DNA of 22,628 bases from Prochlorothrix sp035285005 (GTDB lineage: Bacteria > Cyanobacteriota > Cyanobacteriia > Prochlorotrichales > Prochlorotrichaceae). Shown here in pieces: positions 1-7,614 of this stretch. The stretch is from the NCBI GenBank assembly GCA_035285005.1, contig JAYKIB010000051.1:1-22628 (forward strand), given 5' to 3'. The notes below the pieces were generated by a model. The model ran no database searches. It was not told the origin of the DNA and was given only the letters and a program-made list of their open reading frames with translations. Position numbers and translations under genes: made by a program. The stretch's first letter is position 1; each line of letters opens with the position of its first letter.

Positions 1-29
1 GCCGCCTGCCACGATTAATCGAAGTGCCC
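1..29 (+). repeat. Right end of a 99-bp MITE-like element, cut by the window edge
   Basis: The first bases match the right half of the dispersed element found at 10800-10898: hairpin arm GCCGCCTGCCAC, then the terminal segment ending GAAGTGCCC (family form CGAGGTGCCC, one change). The left part lies outside the window. The orientation is forward, meaning the AAAAATT-type arm would be on the left. From here to 299 I see no gene and no recognisable signal. Confidence 0.75.
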
Positions 30-299
30 TAGGAGATAGCCCCACAAGAGGGTTGGGGCGGGTGGGTTGAGTGACCCAAGACCTAGGGTTGGGTGCCCCC
101 TACTATTTTAAACGATGACACCAGACAGGTCCGCTACAGCACGTCAAAAAATGCCCCCCCGCTGCGCGAGAGAGCACTTCCCAGAGCGATCGTTAGAAAC
201 TGGACGACTGGACCAGGGAGACGGGGTGCCAAGCGCCCAGACTACGGCACCGGCGGGGGACTGGTCTAGGGCAACCAGGCACCGCCAGAGAGCAGAAGA

Positions 300-1442
300 C
301 TAGGCCGATCGCCGCTCCAGCATGGTTTTGACAAACTGCTCAAAGAGATAGTCGGAGTCGTGGGGACCGGGACTCGCTTCGGGGTGGTATTGCACAGAGA
401 AGATGGGCAGGGTTTTGTGGCGCATCCCGGCAACCGTGCGATCGTTGAGGTTCATGTGGGTGATTTCCACGTCATCTCCGAGGGAGTCGGCTCCGATCGC
501 AAAGCCATGATTCTGGCTGGTGATTTCCACCTGCTGTTGCAATCCACAGGGATGGTTTAAGCCCCGATGACCAAATTTGAGCTTAAAGGTTTCTGCCCCC
601 ATGGAGAGGCCCAAAATTTGGTGACCCAGGCAAATCCCAAACATGGGCTTATTGCTTTGCAATAGGGCCTTGGTGGTTTCGATCGCTTCCGTCACCGCCG
701 CCGGATCTCCAGGGCCATTAGAGAGGAAAATTCCTTCGGGGTCGTAGCCTAAAATCGTCTCAGCCGGGGTATTGGCGGGAACTACGGTGATATGGCAGCC
801 GTAGCTAGCGAGACGGCGTAGGATATTCCGTTTTACACCAAAATCTAAAGCTACGACACGAAGGGGCGGATCGATCGGACTCTGGGCTAAGCGCATTTCC
901 CAGGCCTCCGAGGTGCTCTCAGACCACTCATAAATTTCGGGGGTCGTGACGGCCTGGGCTAAGTTCAAGCCCTGCATGGAGGGCGCTTCCTGGACATTGG
1001 CGAGGAGTTCGACGGGATCGAGGATTTCGGTGGAGATGGCTCCGTTGAGCACACCACTGGAGCGCAGTTTGCGGGTAAGGGCGCGGGTATCAATGCCGTA
1101 AATGCCTGGAATATCGTGTTCCTTGAGGTAGTCGGGCAGGGATTGGGTCGATCGCCAGTTGCTGGGCCGATCGGTGATGTTGCGGGCGATCGCGCCTCGG
1201 GCCTGGGGATGTTGGGATTCTTCATCATCGGGATTGACCCCGGTGTTACCCAGCTCAGGGTAGGTAAAGGTCACAATTTGGCCGCAATAGCTGGGGTCGG
1301 TCAATACTTCTTGGTAACCCGTCATACCGGTGTTGAACACGACCTCGCCGATCGTGGTTCCTTCGGCTCCAAAGGATTTGCCCCGATATACGCTGCCATC
1401 TGCGAGCACCAATAAAGCAGGCTTTGCATCGATCCGCGCCAT
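300..1442 (-). CDS. carA: Carbamoyl-phosphate synthase, small (glutaminase) subunit CarA
   Basis: This subunit hydrolyses glutamine and passes ammonia to the large subunit CarB to make carbamoyl phosphate for arginine and pyrimidine synthesis in the cytoplasm. The 380-residue length is normal for the family. The N-terminal CarA domain spans about 1-190 and the class I glutamine amidotransferase domain about 193-378. In the latter I see SNGPGDP at 241-247, the nucleophile elbow GICLGHQ with Cys271, and the QYHPEAS motif supplying His353 and Glu355, so the triad is complete. The ATG at 1442 is preceded by a GGGAG ribosome site (1449-1453, read on the minus strand). A CATAAT box at 1483-1488 could be a -10 element, but no clear -35 is visible. 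carB is not in the window, so the gene stands alone rather than in a carAB operon. The identification is secure. Confidence 0.98.
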   Translation of the reverse strand: MARIDAKPALLVLADGSVYRGKSFGAEGTTIGEVVFNTGMTGYQEVLTDPSYCGQIVTFTYPELGNTGVNPDDEESQHPQARGAIARNITDRPSNWRSTQSLPDYLKEHDIPGIYGIDTRALTRKLRSSGVLNGAISTEILDPVELLANVQEAPSMQGLNLAQAVTTPEIYEWSESTSEAWEMRLAQSPIDPPLRVVALDFGVKRNILRRLASYGCHITVVPANTPAETILGYDPEGIFLSNGPGDPAAVTEAIETTKALLQSNKPMFGICLGHQILGLSMGAETFKLKFGHRGLNHPCGLQQQVEITSQNHGFAIGADSLGDDVEITHMNLNDRTVAGMRHKTLPIFSVQYHPEASPGPHDSDYLFEQFVKTMLERRSA

Positions 1443-1567
1443 AGTTGTCTCCCGATTGATTTCCCGGAAAAGTCCGTCGCTTATTATGGCATGGGCTTAT
1501 CCGGGACACGTCAGGAAACGGTGAACTCGTTGAACATCGTTACATCAGATCCAGCGCCCAAGATTCC

Positions 1568-1600
1568 AGGCGATCCCAAGGCGATCACAAGGCGATCGGG
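1568..1600. repeat. Short tandem repeat, period 11, three units
   Basis: Three consecutive 11-bp units begin AGGCGATC and differ only in the last three bases (CCA, ACA, GGG). They lie in the carA-trpD spacer (1443-1771), upstream of carA. The rest of that spacer holds the possible carA -10 box and the CCCCCT repeat. Confidence 0.8.
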
Positions 1601-1648
1601 CTGATCGAAGAATCTAAGCGGATCTTTGAAAACCCCGGCTCAGGACCG

Positions 1649-1745
1649 TAAGCCCTTGCATAATCCCCCTCAGTTCCTCTTGTGAAGAGGGGGAAGCAGA
1701 GACTGTCCCCCCCTTGCAAAGGAGAGTTCGGGGGGATTCCCTTGG
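1649..1745 (+). repeat. CCCCCT/AGGGGG dispersed repeat, copy 1
   Basis: This copy begins AAGCCCTTGCATAATCCCCC, passes through two imperfect C-run/G-run hairpins, and ends GGGGGGATTCCCTTGGG. The inverted ends AATCCCCC and GGGGGGATT let the whole unit fold. It matches the copies at 9104-9258 and, inverted, 13909-14012. It lies just beyond the trpD stop codon, so it could form a 3' mRNA structure for trpD; that role is inferred. Confidence 0.8.
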
Positions 1746-1771
1746 GTTGAGAAATATCCGCTAAGGGAGTC

Positions 1772-2824
1772 CTATGCCTGAAGAAACTGAACCAGGGCCT
1801 GAAGTTTATCCCAGGCGGCTCCGCTGTCCACGATCGATCGTGCTAAATCCACCCCCCCTTGCAGTGAGTCCACTTTTTGGCCCACCTGCAGTGCTAGGGC
1901 ACTGTTGAGCATCACCGCCTCCCGCTGGGCTAGGCTGCCTTTACCTTGGAGAATCTGGCTCATAATGGCGGCATTTTCCGCCACTTCGCCCCCCACTAAC
2001 GCGGATAGGGGAGCCGGAGTCAGACCCAAACTGGCGGGATCGATCGTCAAATCCGTGACCACATCCCCCCGGATGATCGCCGCATCGGTGTGATCACCCA
2101 GACCCGCTTCATCCAAGCCTTCCCGCCCATACACGACGATGCCCTGCTCTAGACCCAGTTGACTGAGGGCTTCCGCCAGGGTGGGCACCAAGGATGCTGC
2201 CGAAACCCCCATAACCTGGCCCGAGGGGCGAAGGGGATTGACGAGGGGGCCTAGGAGATTGAAGATGGTGCGAATTTTCAGGGTTTTACGGAAGGGAACT
2301 ACCGCTTTCATGGCCGGATGCCAACCCGGGGCAAAGAGAAAGGTGATGCCCACGGCATCGACGGCGGCATAGATTTGGTCGGCGGGCGCCGCCAGGTTAA
2401 CCCCCAGGGCTTCGAGGACATCGGCGGATCCGACTTTGCCAGAGGCCGATCGATTACCGTGCTTGGCGACGGCGACTCCAGCGGCTGCGGTCACAAAGGC
2501 AACGGCAGTGGAAATATTAAAGGTGGAAGCTCCATCACCACCGGTTCCACAGGTATCCACCAGGGGCCGACTGGTGACGGAAACCGGGGATTGGTTGGCC
2601 TGGGCCTGCAAAACTCGTGCCATGCCCACTAATTCAGAGGCAGAGACACCTTTGGCTTGAATCGCGGCCAGAATTGCACCGGACAACACCGGGGGAATTG
2701 CCTCTTGAAGCCAGCCTTCCATCAGTTGGGTGGCTTGGTCAAGACTCAGGGACTGGCGATCGAGCAGTTGTTGCAGGAGGTGGGGCCAGAGGGCGGGATC
2801 CGGGAGAGTGACGGGGGTGCTCAT
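1772..2824 (-). CDS. trpD: Anthranilate phosphoribosyltransferase TrpD
   Basis: The enzyme transfers phosphoribose from PRPP to anthranilate, the second committed step of tryptophan synthesis. The 350-residue length fits the family. An N-terminal helical domain (about 10-75) precedes the nucleoside-phosphorylase-type fold. The PRPP/Mg-binding loop DTCGTGGDGASTFN starts at residue 90 (GTGGD at 93-97). The KHGNRS motif at 121-126 and the later FNLLGPLVNP segment are both intact. Translation begins at ATG 2824 without an obvious Shine-Dalgarno sequence. No other trp gene is adjacent, which is usual in cyanobacteria, where trp genes are scattered. The 285-bp spacer upstream (2825-3109) shows nothing I can name. 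Confidence 0.97.
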   Translation of the reverse strand: MSTPVTLPDPALWPHLLQQLLDRQSLSLDQATQLMEGWLQEAIPPVLSGAILAAIQAKGVSASELVGMARVLQAQANQSPVSVTSRPLVDTCGTGGDGASTFNISTAVAFVTAAAGVAVAKHGNRSASGKVGSADVLEALGVNLAAPADQIYAAVDAVGITFLFAPGWHPAMKAVVPFRKTLKIRTIFNLLGPLVNPLRPSGQVMGVSAASLVPTLAEALSQLGLEQGIVVYGREGLDEAGLGDHTDAAIIRGDVVTDLTIDPASLGLTPAPLSALVGGEVAENAAIMSQILQGKGSLAQREAVMLNSALALQVGQKVDSLQGGVDLARSIVDSGAAWDKLQALVQFLQA

Positions 2825-3109
2825 GGGAAATGGTCCGGTTCACAGGGGATAGGGATGGGTTGGAGAGACGGGAGAGGCGGGAAACGCGAAGCACAAGACG
2901 CGGGGGCATGAAGCTCCCGAAGGCAGCCCCTCCGTTGCGTCGGAACCCCAGGGAGGAGACATTGTGTACCCGCCCAGGGAAGCAACCGGGTGTGCCCCGG
3001 TCTCCAGCTTTGAACCCTACCCTATTTTGGCCCCCTTCAGCGACGGATTACATGGGCTCCCAGGCACACCAAGGCGAGAGGTAAAGGCGGCTTCGGGGGC
3101 GGAGTAGCA

Positions 3110-4018
3110 TTACTGGCGGAAGGCAACGGCAAAGCGATCGAGTCCGGCCAAATCTTTACAGATTTGGATCTTTTCGTAGCAATCTTGAGCCTGGAGCCGC
3201 GATCGAACCGCTTCTCCCTGGCCCGCCATCATTTCTAGCACTAGAACCCCCCCAGGCTGTAAATACTCAGCCCCATGCCGGATCAAATAGTCTAAATCCC
3301 GCAGCCCATCTTCCCCCCCATCCAAAGCCAAGTGCGGTTCGTGGTGCTGCACTTCCGGCTGGAGTTGGAGGACTGTGGCGCTGGGGATATAGGGGGGGTT
3401 GGACACCAGACCAGACCACTGGCCGCGCCAAGGCGTGAGGGGATCAAGCCAGAACCCGAGGTGCCACTGGATGTGGGAGGCCAAGTCATAGGCTTGGGCA
3501 TTGCGGCGGGCCAGATCGAGGGCTGGGGCGCTGCAATCCACGGCATGGATAGTGGCCTGGGGGAGCACCGTGGCTAGCCCCAGGGCGATCGCGCCGCTAC
3601 CGGTCCCCAAGTCGGCCCAATGTCCCCACTGTTGGGGAGCTTGGGGGTTATGTTTGGCCCAATTCTCCACCCAGTCAATGAGGAGTTCAGTCTCGGGGCG
3701 AGGAATCAGAACATCGGAGGAGACTTGGAGCTTAAAGGTGCGCCAGTGGGTGAATCCGGCTAAATATTGCAGGGGAATGCGATCGTCCAGATGTTTTTGC
3801 CAGAGACGATCGATCTGCTCCAGATCACACTGCAATAACAGGGGCCGATCGGTCTCCTGGGGTAAGAGCCGCAATTGGAGCCGATCGACCCCCGCCACTT
3901 CCCCGAGCAACCAGTCCACACCCACGGGATCCACTCCCCGATCGAGGGCTTGCTGTAGCGCCTGGGTCCGCCAGCGATAGAGAACCGGGGCAAAGCAGGG
4001 AAAGGGGGGAGAATCCAT
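3110..4018 (-). CDS. prmC: Peptide chain release factor N5-glutamine methyltransferase PrmC
   Basis: PrmC methylates the GGQ glutamine of release factors RF1 and RF2 using S-adenosylmethionine. The 302 residues comprise an N-terminal helical release-factor-binding domain (about 10-95) and a Rossmann methyltransferase domain. The signature segments are LIPRPETE at 104-111, the SAM-binding loop DLGTGSG at 136-142, and the catalytic NPPY at 207-210, which holds the target glutamine amide. The start at ATG 4018 gives an N-terminus of family length (SPPFPCFAPVLYRWRTQA); no strong ribosome site is visible. A 99-bp mobile-like element (4080-4178) sits 61 bp upstream, so the promoter must lie in that short interval, inside the element, or beyond it. 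Confidence 0.95.
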   Translation of the reverse strand: MDSPPFPCFAPVLYRWRTQALQQALDRGVDPVGVDWLLGEVAGVDRLQLRLLPQETDRPLLLQCDLEQIDRLWQKHLDDRIPLQYLAGFTHWRTFKLQVSSDVLIPRPETELLIDWVENWAKHNPQAPQQWGHWADLGTGSGAIALGLATVLPQATIHAVDCSAPALDLARRNAQAYDLASHIQWHLGFWLDPLTPWRGQWSGLVSNPPYIPSATVLQLQPEVQHHEPHLALDGGEDGLRDLDYLIRHGAEYLQPGGVLVLEMMAGQGEAVRSRLQAQDCYEKIQICKDLAGLDRFAVAFRQ

Positions 4019-4079
4019 AGGTATAGATGCCGTCGAGATGCTATCGAGATGCCATCAATTTGAGCGAGTCCTTGGATCA

Positions 4080-4178
4080 GGGCAGCTCGATTAATGGGGT
4101 TGCGCGGCTTCGCCGCGCAACCCAATCCTGATTCTGCCCTGGGTACTGCGGTGGAAGTCTGGATTCATCGAGGTGCCC
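4080..4178 (-). mobile_element. 99-bp MITE-like element, complete, reverse orientation
   Basis: The ends are GGGCAGCTCGATTAAT and ATTCATCGAGGTGCCC, inverted repeats of each other. The flanking 4-bp direct repeat ATCA lies at 4076-4079 and 4179-4182. The central hairpin is GGGTTGCGCGGC / GCCGCGCAACCC with a TTC loop. That loop is flipped relative to the arms when compared with the other reverse-oriented copies at 9447 and 16760. It lies between the prmC start and the Tic22-like 3' end. Confidence 0.9.
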
Positions 4179-4185
4179 ATCACGC

Positions 4186-4231
4186 ATTCAAGATCTCTTA
4201 TTCAAGATCTCTTGTTCAAGATCACTCATTC
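4186..4231. repeat. Tandem repeat, period 14, three units plus
   Basis: The unit is ATTCAAGATCTCTT. Two perfect copies are followed by a diverged third (GTTCAAGATCACTC) and the start of a fourth. The third unit contains the stop codon of the minus-strand Tic22-like gene (4222-4224), so the repeat has spread into the end of the reading frame and fixes the last two residues, Asn-Glu. It begins 7 bp from the end of the 99-bp element. Confidence 0.85.
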
Positions 4232-5097
4232 GGAGCAACGCAGGGCGAATCCGCCGATCGCTGAATGGGCACAAAGCGGATTTCCGTGGCATTTGCATTT
4301 TCCGGCGATCGCAGTTGTTGGAGAATTTGCCCCAGGGTCGTCACCTGCACATCAAACTGAGCCGTACTCAGCTCCTCGTTCTCCGTTTTGGCATCCTCAA
4401 TGTCGCACTGCAGATCCTTGAGGCTGAAGTAGATGATCGGCACCGTGGTGCTATTGGCCCCCGTGACCACCTGGGCAAAGAAGAGCGGCACAAATAGAGG
4501 CGTATTTTCCCCCACCTCGGTGCCCTGTTCCTCGAGGAGATCAATCGCTGCGCCTAACTGATCCCGATCGGGAAAATAAATAAACGAGGGGGCATCACCG
4601 GGGGGCGGAGACTGCTGCTCACAGGTTTCGGCGGCTTCGGTCTGGCTAATGCAATAGATCTCACCCAGGGAAATCCGCGCCACAGACACATTCTCAGGCA
4701 GCGTCGGGTTATCTGTACGAATCTGCTCTAAATCCGCCTGGGCATCCAGCACATTCATGTAAATGCGAGAAATCGAGACTTCATCGCCATCGGGCGTGGG
4801 GATCGGCTCTTCTAAAAAGGTCACCGCATTGTCTTCCACAATGCCGATCGTGAAGACCGGGATGCCCCCCAGCTTTTCGGCCAGTTGGGTCGGGGTGAGA
4901 GACCAAGCCGGAGCCAGGGCCGCCAGCCAAGTCCCCAGGGCCAGGGCACTGATGCGGGCACCTGGGAGCAGAGACTGGCGGAGACTCTGGCCTAAACCTT
5001 GGAACAAGGCGACACGGGACGGCCCCAGGGAGTCCTTGAGAATCTGAAAAGACTGCGTGACGGTGGGGAACAGGTGATGCATGGACAACTTAGGCAT
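4222..5097 (-). CDS. tic22: Tic22-like family protein, exported
   Basis: The 291-residue protein resembles the cyanobacterial relatives of chloroplast Tic22, which act in the periplasm or thylakoid lumen and are linked to outer-membrane biogenesis. Family-like segments are TQLAEKLGGIPVFTI (start near residue 70), the region around NVLDAQADLEQIRTDNP, VSVARISLGEIYCI, and the second lobe VPLFFAQ...VPIIYFSLKDLQ. A hydrophobic stretch at about 49-66 (ISALALGTWLAALAPAWS) reads as a signal sequence. It is preceded by an unusually long 48-residue amphipathic N-terminus; only Met6 offers a close alternative start. Three cysteines (residues about 151, 162 and 232) lie in the exported part and could form disulfides, plus one near the C-terminus. 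No ribosome site is evident. Confidence 0.82.
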   Translation of the reverse strand: MPKLSMHHLFPTVTQSFQILKDSLGPSRVALFQGLGQSLRQSLLPGARISALALGTWLAALAPAWSLTPTQLAEKLGGIPVFTIGIVEDNAVTFLEEPIPTPDGDEVSISRIYMNVLDAQADLEQIRTDNPTLPENVSVARISLGEIYCISQTEAAETCEQQSPPPGDAPSFIYFPDRDQLGAAIDLLEEQGTEVGENTPLFVPLFFAQVVTGANSTTVPIIYFSLKDLQCDIEDAKTENEELSTAQFDVQVTTLGQILQQLRSPENANATEIRFVPIQRSADSPCVAPNE

Positions 5098-5368
5098 AAC
5101 GAACTGAAATCAGTAAAGGCGAGACGAACACCCCAGCAGTGGAGGTGCCCCAGAGACGGTCAGCCTGGAGGGCGCGATTTAAGGGAACTGCTTTATTACA
5201 AACACGGAAGGGAGTTTTTGCAAGGGGTATCGGCACATTGGGATATTGGGAGTTTTCCCATTGTCCCACGGGGATTCCGCATGAATTGCGCCCGATCGGT
5301 TTCCCTCTCTGGAGACGGCAGTGGCGGTAATTTAGTTGCGACCTGGCGCATAAGTAGTTTACTTGTAC

Positions 5369-5374
5369 TATAAT
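5369..5374 (+). promoter_or_regulatory. Possible -10 box (TATAAT) for the gene at 5492
   Basis: A perfect TATAAT lies in the 394-bp spacer between the divergent Tic22-like and proline-rich genes, 117 bp before the chosen ATG. No good -35 hexamer sits 16-18 bp upstream, so this rests on the -10 match alone. I saw no comparable box for the minus-strand gene in the same spacer. Confidence 0.4.
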
Positions 5375-5491
5375 CAACCATGGGCCAAGCACTGGACCAA
5401 GCACTGGACCAATCCCTTACGGCGGAGTGCCCCCCATCCCTGCGGCAATCTGCGATCGAACCTCACGTCATTGATCTGGAGAATCCTCACC

Positions 5492-6793
5492 ATGGCGTTT
5501 CCGCCTCCCCCCAAATCTCGTCAATCCCAGCCTCGTCAATCCCAGCCTCGTCATCCTGATCCCTCTCTTCTTCGTAATCTTTCTCGTCTTCGTGCTGCCC
5601 TGAACCTCCCGAAAAGTTTGCCCCTGGCTAGTGCGCTCACCCTACTGTGGGGATCGGGCGCTGTAGCCCAGACCCAATCCCCGTCCCTCGGGCCTGGGGA
5701 TTGGGCCTCCGGTGATGCGATGCAGTTGAACTTTGAAGCGGGGCGACCCCAGGCCGATCCCCACCGGATCGACCCCCACTCCCTACCGCCCTCGGACGAG
5801 TGGCTCTGGTCTCCATTGGATCGATCGGCTCCCGCCCCAACCGTCCCCAGCGCTTCCGCTGCCCAGTCCCCCGTTTCCCGAGCCCCTGCACCCAGTTCCC
5901 AAGGCCCTGCACCCACGGCTGCATCACCTCCGGCTACCTCGACATCCCCATCCCTCAGCACCTCAACACCCTCGCCCCCCAGCCCACGCCCCAATTTGCC
6001 CCCGGCCTCAACCGTTTCCCCCCCGTCATCCCCTAGCCAAGCGCCTCGTCTCGCCCTCTCCTTTCATCTCCCCCCTCGCTCCTTCGTTCCCCACCGCACC
6101 CAAGAGGCTGTCCCACTCCCCGCCACCATTGCCCAGATCGCGGAAGACTGGTGGCATCGCGGCTCCGACTCCCCCTTGGCGATCGCCATTGGCTCCGCTG
6201 AAGGCACCCGCACCCCCCAGGGCGACAAAACTCCCGCCTATTACTGGCACCGGGATCCCGGGAACGGAGCCGACAACTTTGGTACCTTCAGTTACCAGCA
6301 CCTGTCGGCCCAGGAAGCCGCCCCCGTCCACCACCACAGCACCACCCCGGCCAAGCGCACCGCTGCCGCCGAAGCCCAGTTACCGGAACAAGCCGATCGT
6401 CGCCAGTTAGAGCGGCTGCGGCGCTTCCAGGAGGAACTGCGAGCCCAGGCCCGCGCCAAGGGGATGACCTTGAGCCTAGTGGAACTGATCAACGGGCTGG
6501 ACCTGGCCAATCAAAGCGAGGCAGCGGCCCTCTCGGCGTGGGGTTATATCGATCGGCTCGCCCAAATGCGCGATCGGTTTCCCAATGATCCCAACCGCCA
6601 GATTCTAGAAGCCCGAACCTGGGCCTACTGGAGTCCAGAGCGCCACAGTTGGGATGCTCCGGGGCTAGGGAACACGTATCCCAACATCCAACGGGACCAA
6701 AATCGCCGGATTCAAGCGATTCAGGCTGCCCTCGTCCACCAAGGGCAATATTCCAGCACGATCGCCCAAGCTATTATTGAATACGAGTATTAA
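5492..6793 (+). CDS. Exported proline/serine-rich protein of unknown function
   Basis: I chose ATG 5492 (433 residues) because a GGAG ribosome site lies 10 bases before it and the upstream 43 in-frame codons look non-coding. The basic N-terminus contains a 15-bp duplication giving QSQPRQSQPR. It is followed by a hydrophobic stretch at 42-58 and a signal-peptidase-like AVA-Q site at about 59. Residues about 100-220 are a low-complexity Pro/Ser/Ala/Thr linker. The folded C-terminal part (about 240-433) contains ATIAQIAEDWWHRG, IAIGSAEGTRTPQGDKTPAYYWHRDPGN and a helix-rich tail with RDRFPNDPNRQILEARTWAYW. The pattern suggests a periplasmic or surface protein whose C-terminal domain is tethered by a flexible linker. 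The family resembles uncharacterised secreted cyanobacterial proteins; I assign no function. A hydrolase of lysozyme-like fold is only a guess. Confidence 0.75.
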   Translation: MAFPPPPKSRQSQPRQSQPRHPDPSLLRNLSRLRAALNLPKSLPLASALTLLWGSGAVAQTQSPSLGPGDWASGDAMQLNFEAGRPQADPHRIDPHSLPPSDEWLWSPLDRSAPAPTVPSASAAQSPVSRAPAPSSQGPAPTAASPPATSTSPSLSTSTPSPPSPRPNLPPASTVSPPSSPSQAPRLALSFHLPPRSFVPHRTQEAVPLPATIAQIAEDWWHRGSDSPLAIAIGSAEGTRTPQGDKTPAYYWHRDPGNGADNFGTFSYQHLSAQEAAPVHHHSTTPAKRTAAAEAQLPEQADRRQLERLRRFQEELRAQARAKGMTLSLVELINGLDLANQSEAAALSAWGYIDRLAQMRDRFPNDPNRQILEARTWAYWSPERHSWDAPGLGNTYPNIQRDQNRRIQAIQAALVHQGQYSSTIAQAIIEYEY

Positions 6794-7027
6794 AGGGGAC
6801 AGGCGCCGCAAGACTTGAAATGGACTTCACCTCCGCCCAGCCCAAACCGGTTCATCATAGTACTCATCAGCATCAGAGGGCGGTTGAGGTTCGGGGGGCC
6901 GCCTTTGGGACAAATTTAAGACTGGTCTGAAATTCCAAAAATCCACAGAGATCGCGAGTAAAGTGGAGGAGGGAGCATTTCTGGTCAAGGATACTCCCAA
7001 TTCTTAAATCCCTGAGAGGATCGGACG

Positions 7028-7378
7028 ATGACCCAAGGACCTGTTCCCAAACCTATTCAACTCTTCACGAAACAAGGCAAGGCGATCGTCCACAGTGACA
7101 TTGGCCCCGAACAAGCCGGACGGGTGAAATATCAGGGGACTTCCTGGCCAGCTCGCTTCTACCACGGCGACTGTCCCCGCAGCGTCAGTCCTGGAGACCC
7201 GGTGATTGTGGTCGGTCGATCGGGCCTAACGCTGCTCGTTGTTCCCGAGGACTACCTCAGCCCCGAGATGCTCGAAAATCTGGGTCGCCGCCGCCCTTGG
7301 TACCATGTTTTTTGGAATTGGTGGCACCGAGCCGACGAGCTTACCGAAACTGACGAAATTGACGAGATTGCGGCCTAG
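7028..7378 (+). CDS. Stand-alone NfeD-type OB-fold protein
   Basis: The 116-residue protein begins at ATG 7028 with a good ribosome site (GAGAGGA, 7013-7019). Residues about 18-75 resemble the soluble C-terminal OB domain of NfeD: a GKAIVHSDIGPEQAGRVKYQG strand pair, WPARFY, then SPGDPVIVVGRSGLTLLV. NfeD proteins normally carry membrane helices and pair with a stomatin/slipin partner or protease. Here neither membrane segments nor a partner gene is present. The C-terminus is Trp/His-rich (PWYHVFWNWWH, about 90-100) and then acidic (ELTETDEIDEIAA), which may be a membrane-surface anchor; that is inference. The 234-bp spacer upstream (6794-7027) holds no recognisable signal beyond the ribosome site. 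Confidence 0.75.
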   Translation: MTQGPVPKPIQLFTKQGKAIVHSDIGPEQAGRVKYQGTSWPARFYHGDCPRSVSPGDPVIVVGRSGLTLLVVPEDYLSPEMLENLGRRRPWYHVFWNWWHRADELTETDEIDEIAA

Positions 7379-7493
7379 GTATCCCTGGGGGCTGTCATCA
7401 CTGAAGCCTGGAATGCTCTCAGAATCAGGAACACAGCCCCTCGCCCCTACCACTGGGACGGACGTGTAACTCTGATGTCACAAGGTTTCTACA

Positions 7494-7592
7494 GGGCACC
7501 TCGAAAAATCCATGTTTTCGTCCTCTGAACCAGGTCAGACTCAGGGTTGGGTTGGGCGGCTTCGCCGCCCAATCCAATGAATCGAGGTGCCC
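7494..7592 (+). mobile_element. 99-bp MITE-like element, complete, forward orientation
   Basis: It begins GGGCACCTCGAAAAATCC and ends AATGAATCGAGGTGCCC. The flanking 4-bp direct repeat TACA lies at 7490-7493 and 7593-7596. The hairpin is TTGGGTTGGGCGGC / GCCGCCCAATCCAA with one G-T pair and a TTC loop. It occupies the space between the convergent 3' ends of the NfeD-type and GST-like genes, 22 bp from the GST-like stop codon. Confidence 0.92.
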
Positions 7593-7614
7593 TACAGTTC
7601 ATTGATGACACGCC

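Noticed and set aside
115..303. Small open frame before carA
   Set aside because: No ribosome site, no family resemblance, and composition like intergenic DNA. It overlaps the carA stop.
1186..1194. GCGATCGC octamers (here and at several other places)
   Set aside because: These are the HIP1-type octamers spread over many cyanobacterial genomes. They are useful as a lineage hint but are not a local feature.
5733..6410. 225-codon plus-strand frame overlapping the proline-rich gene
   Set aside because: It is a second frame through the same low-complexity C-rich DNA, giving an Arg/Pro/His-rich product with no start signal. The 5492-6793 frame has a ribosome site, a signal sequence and a structured C-terminus.
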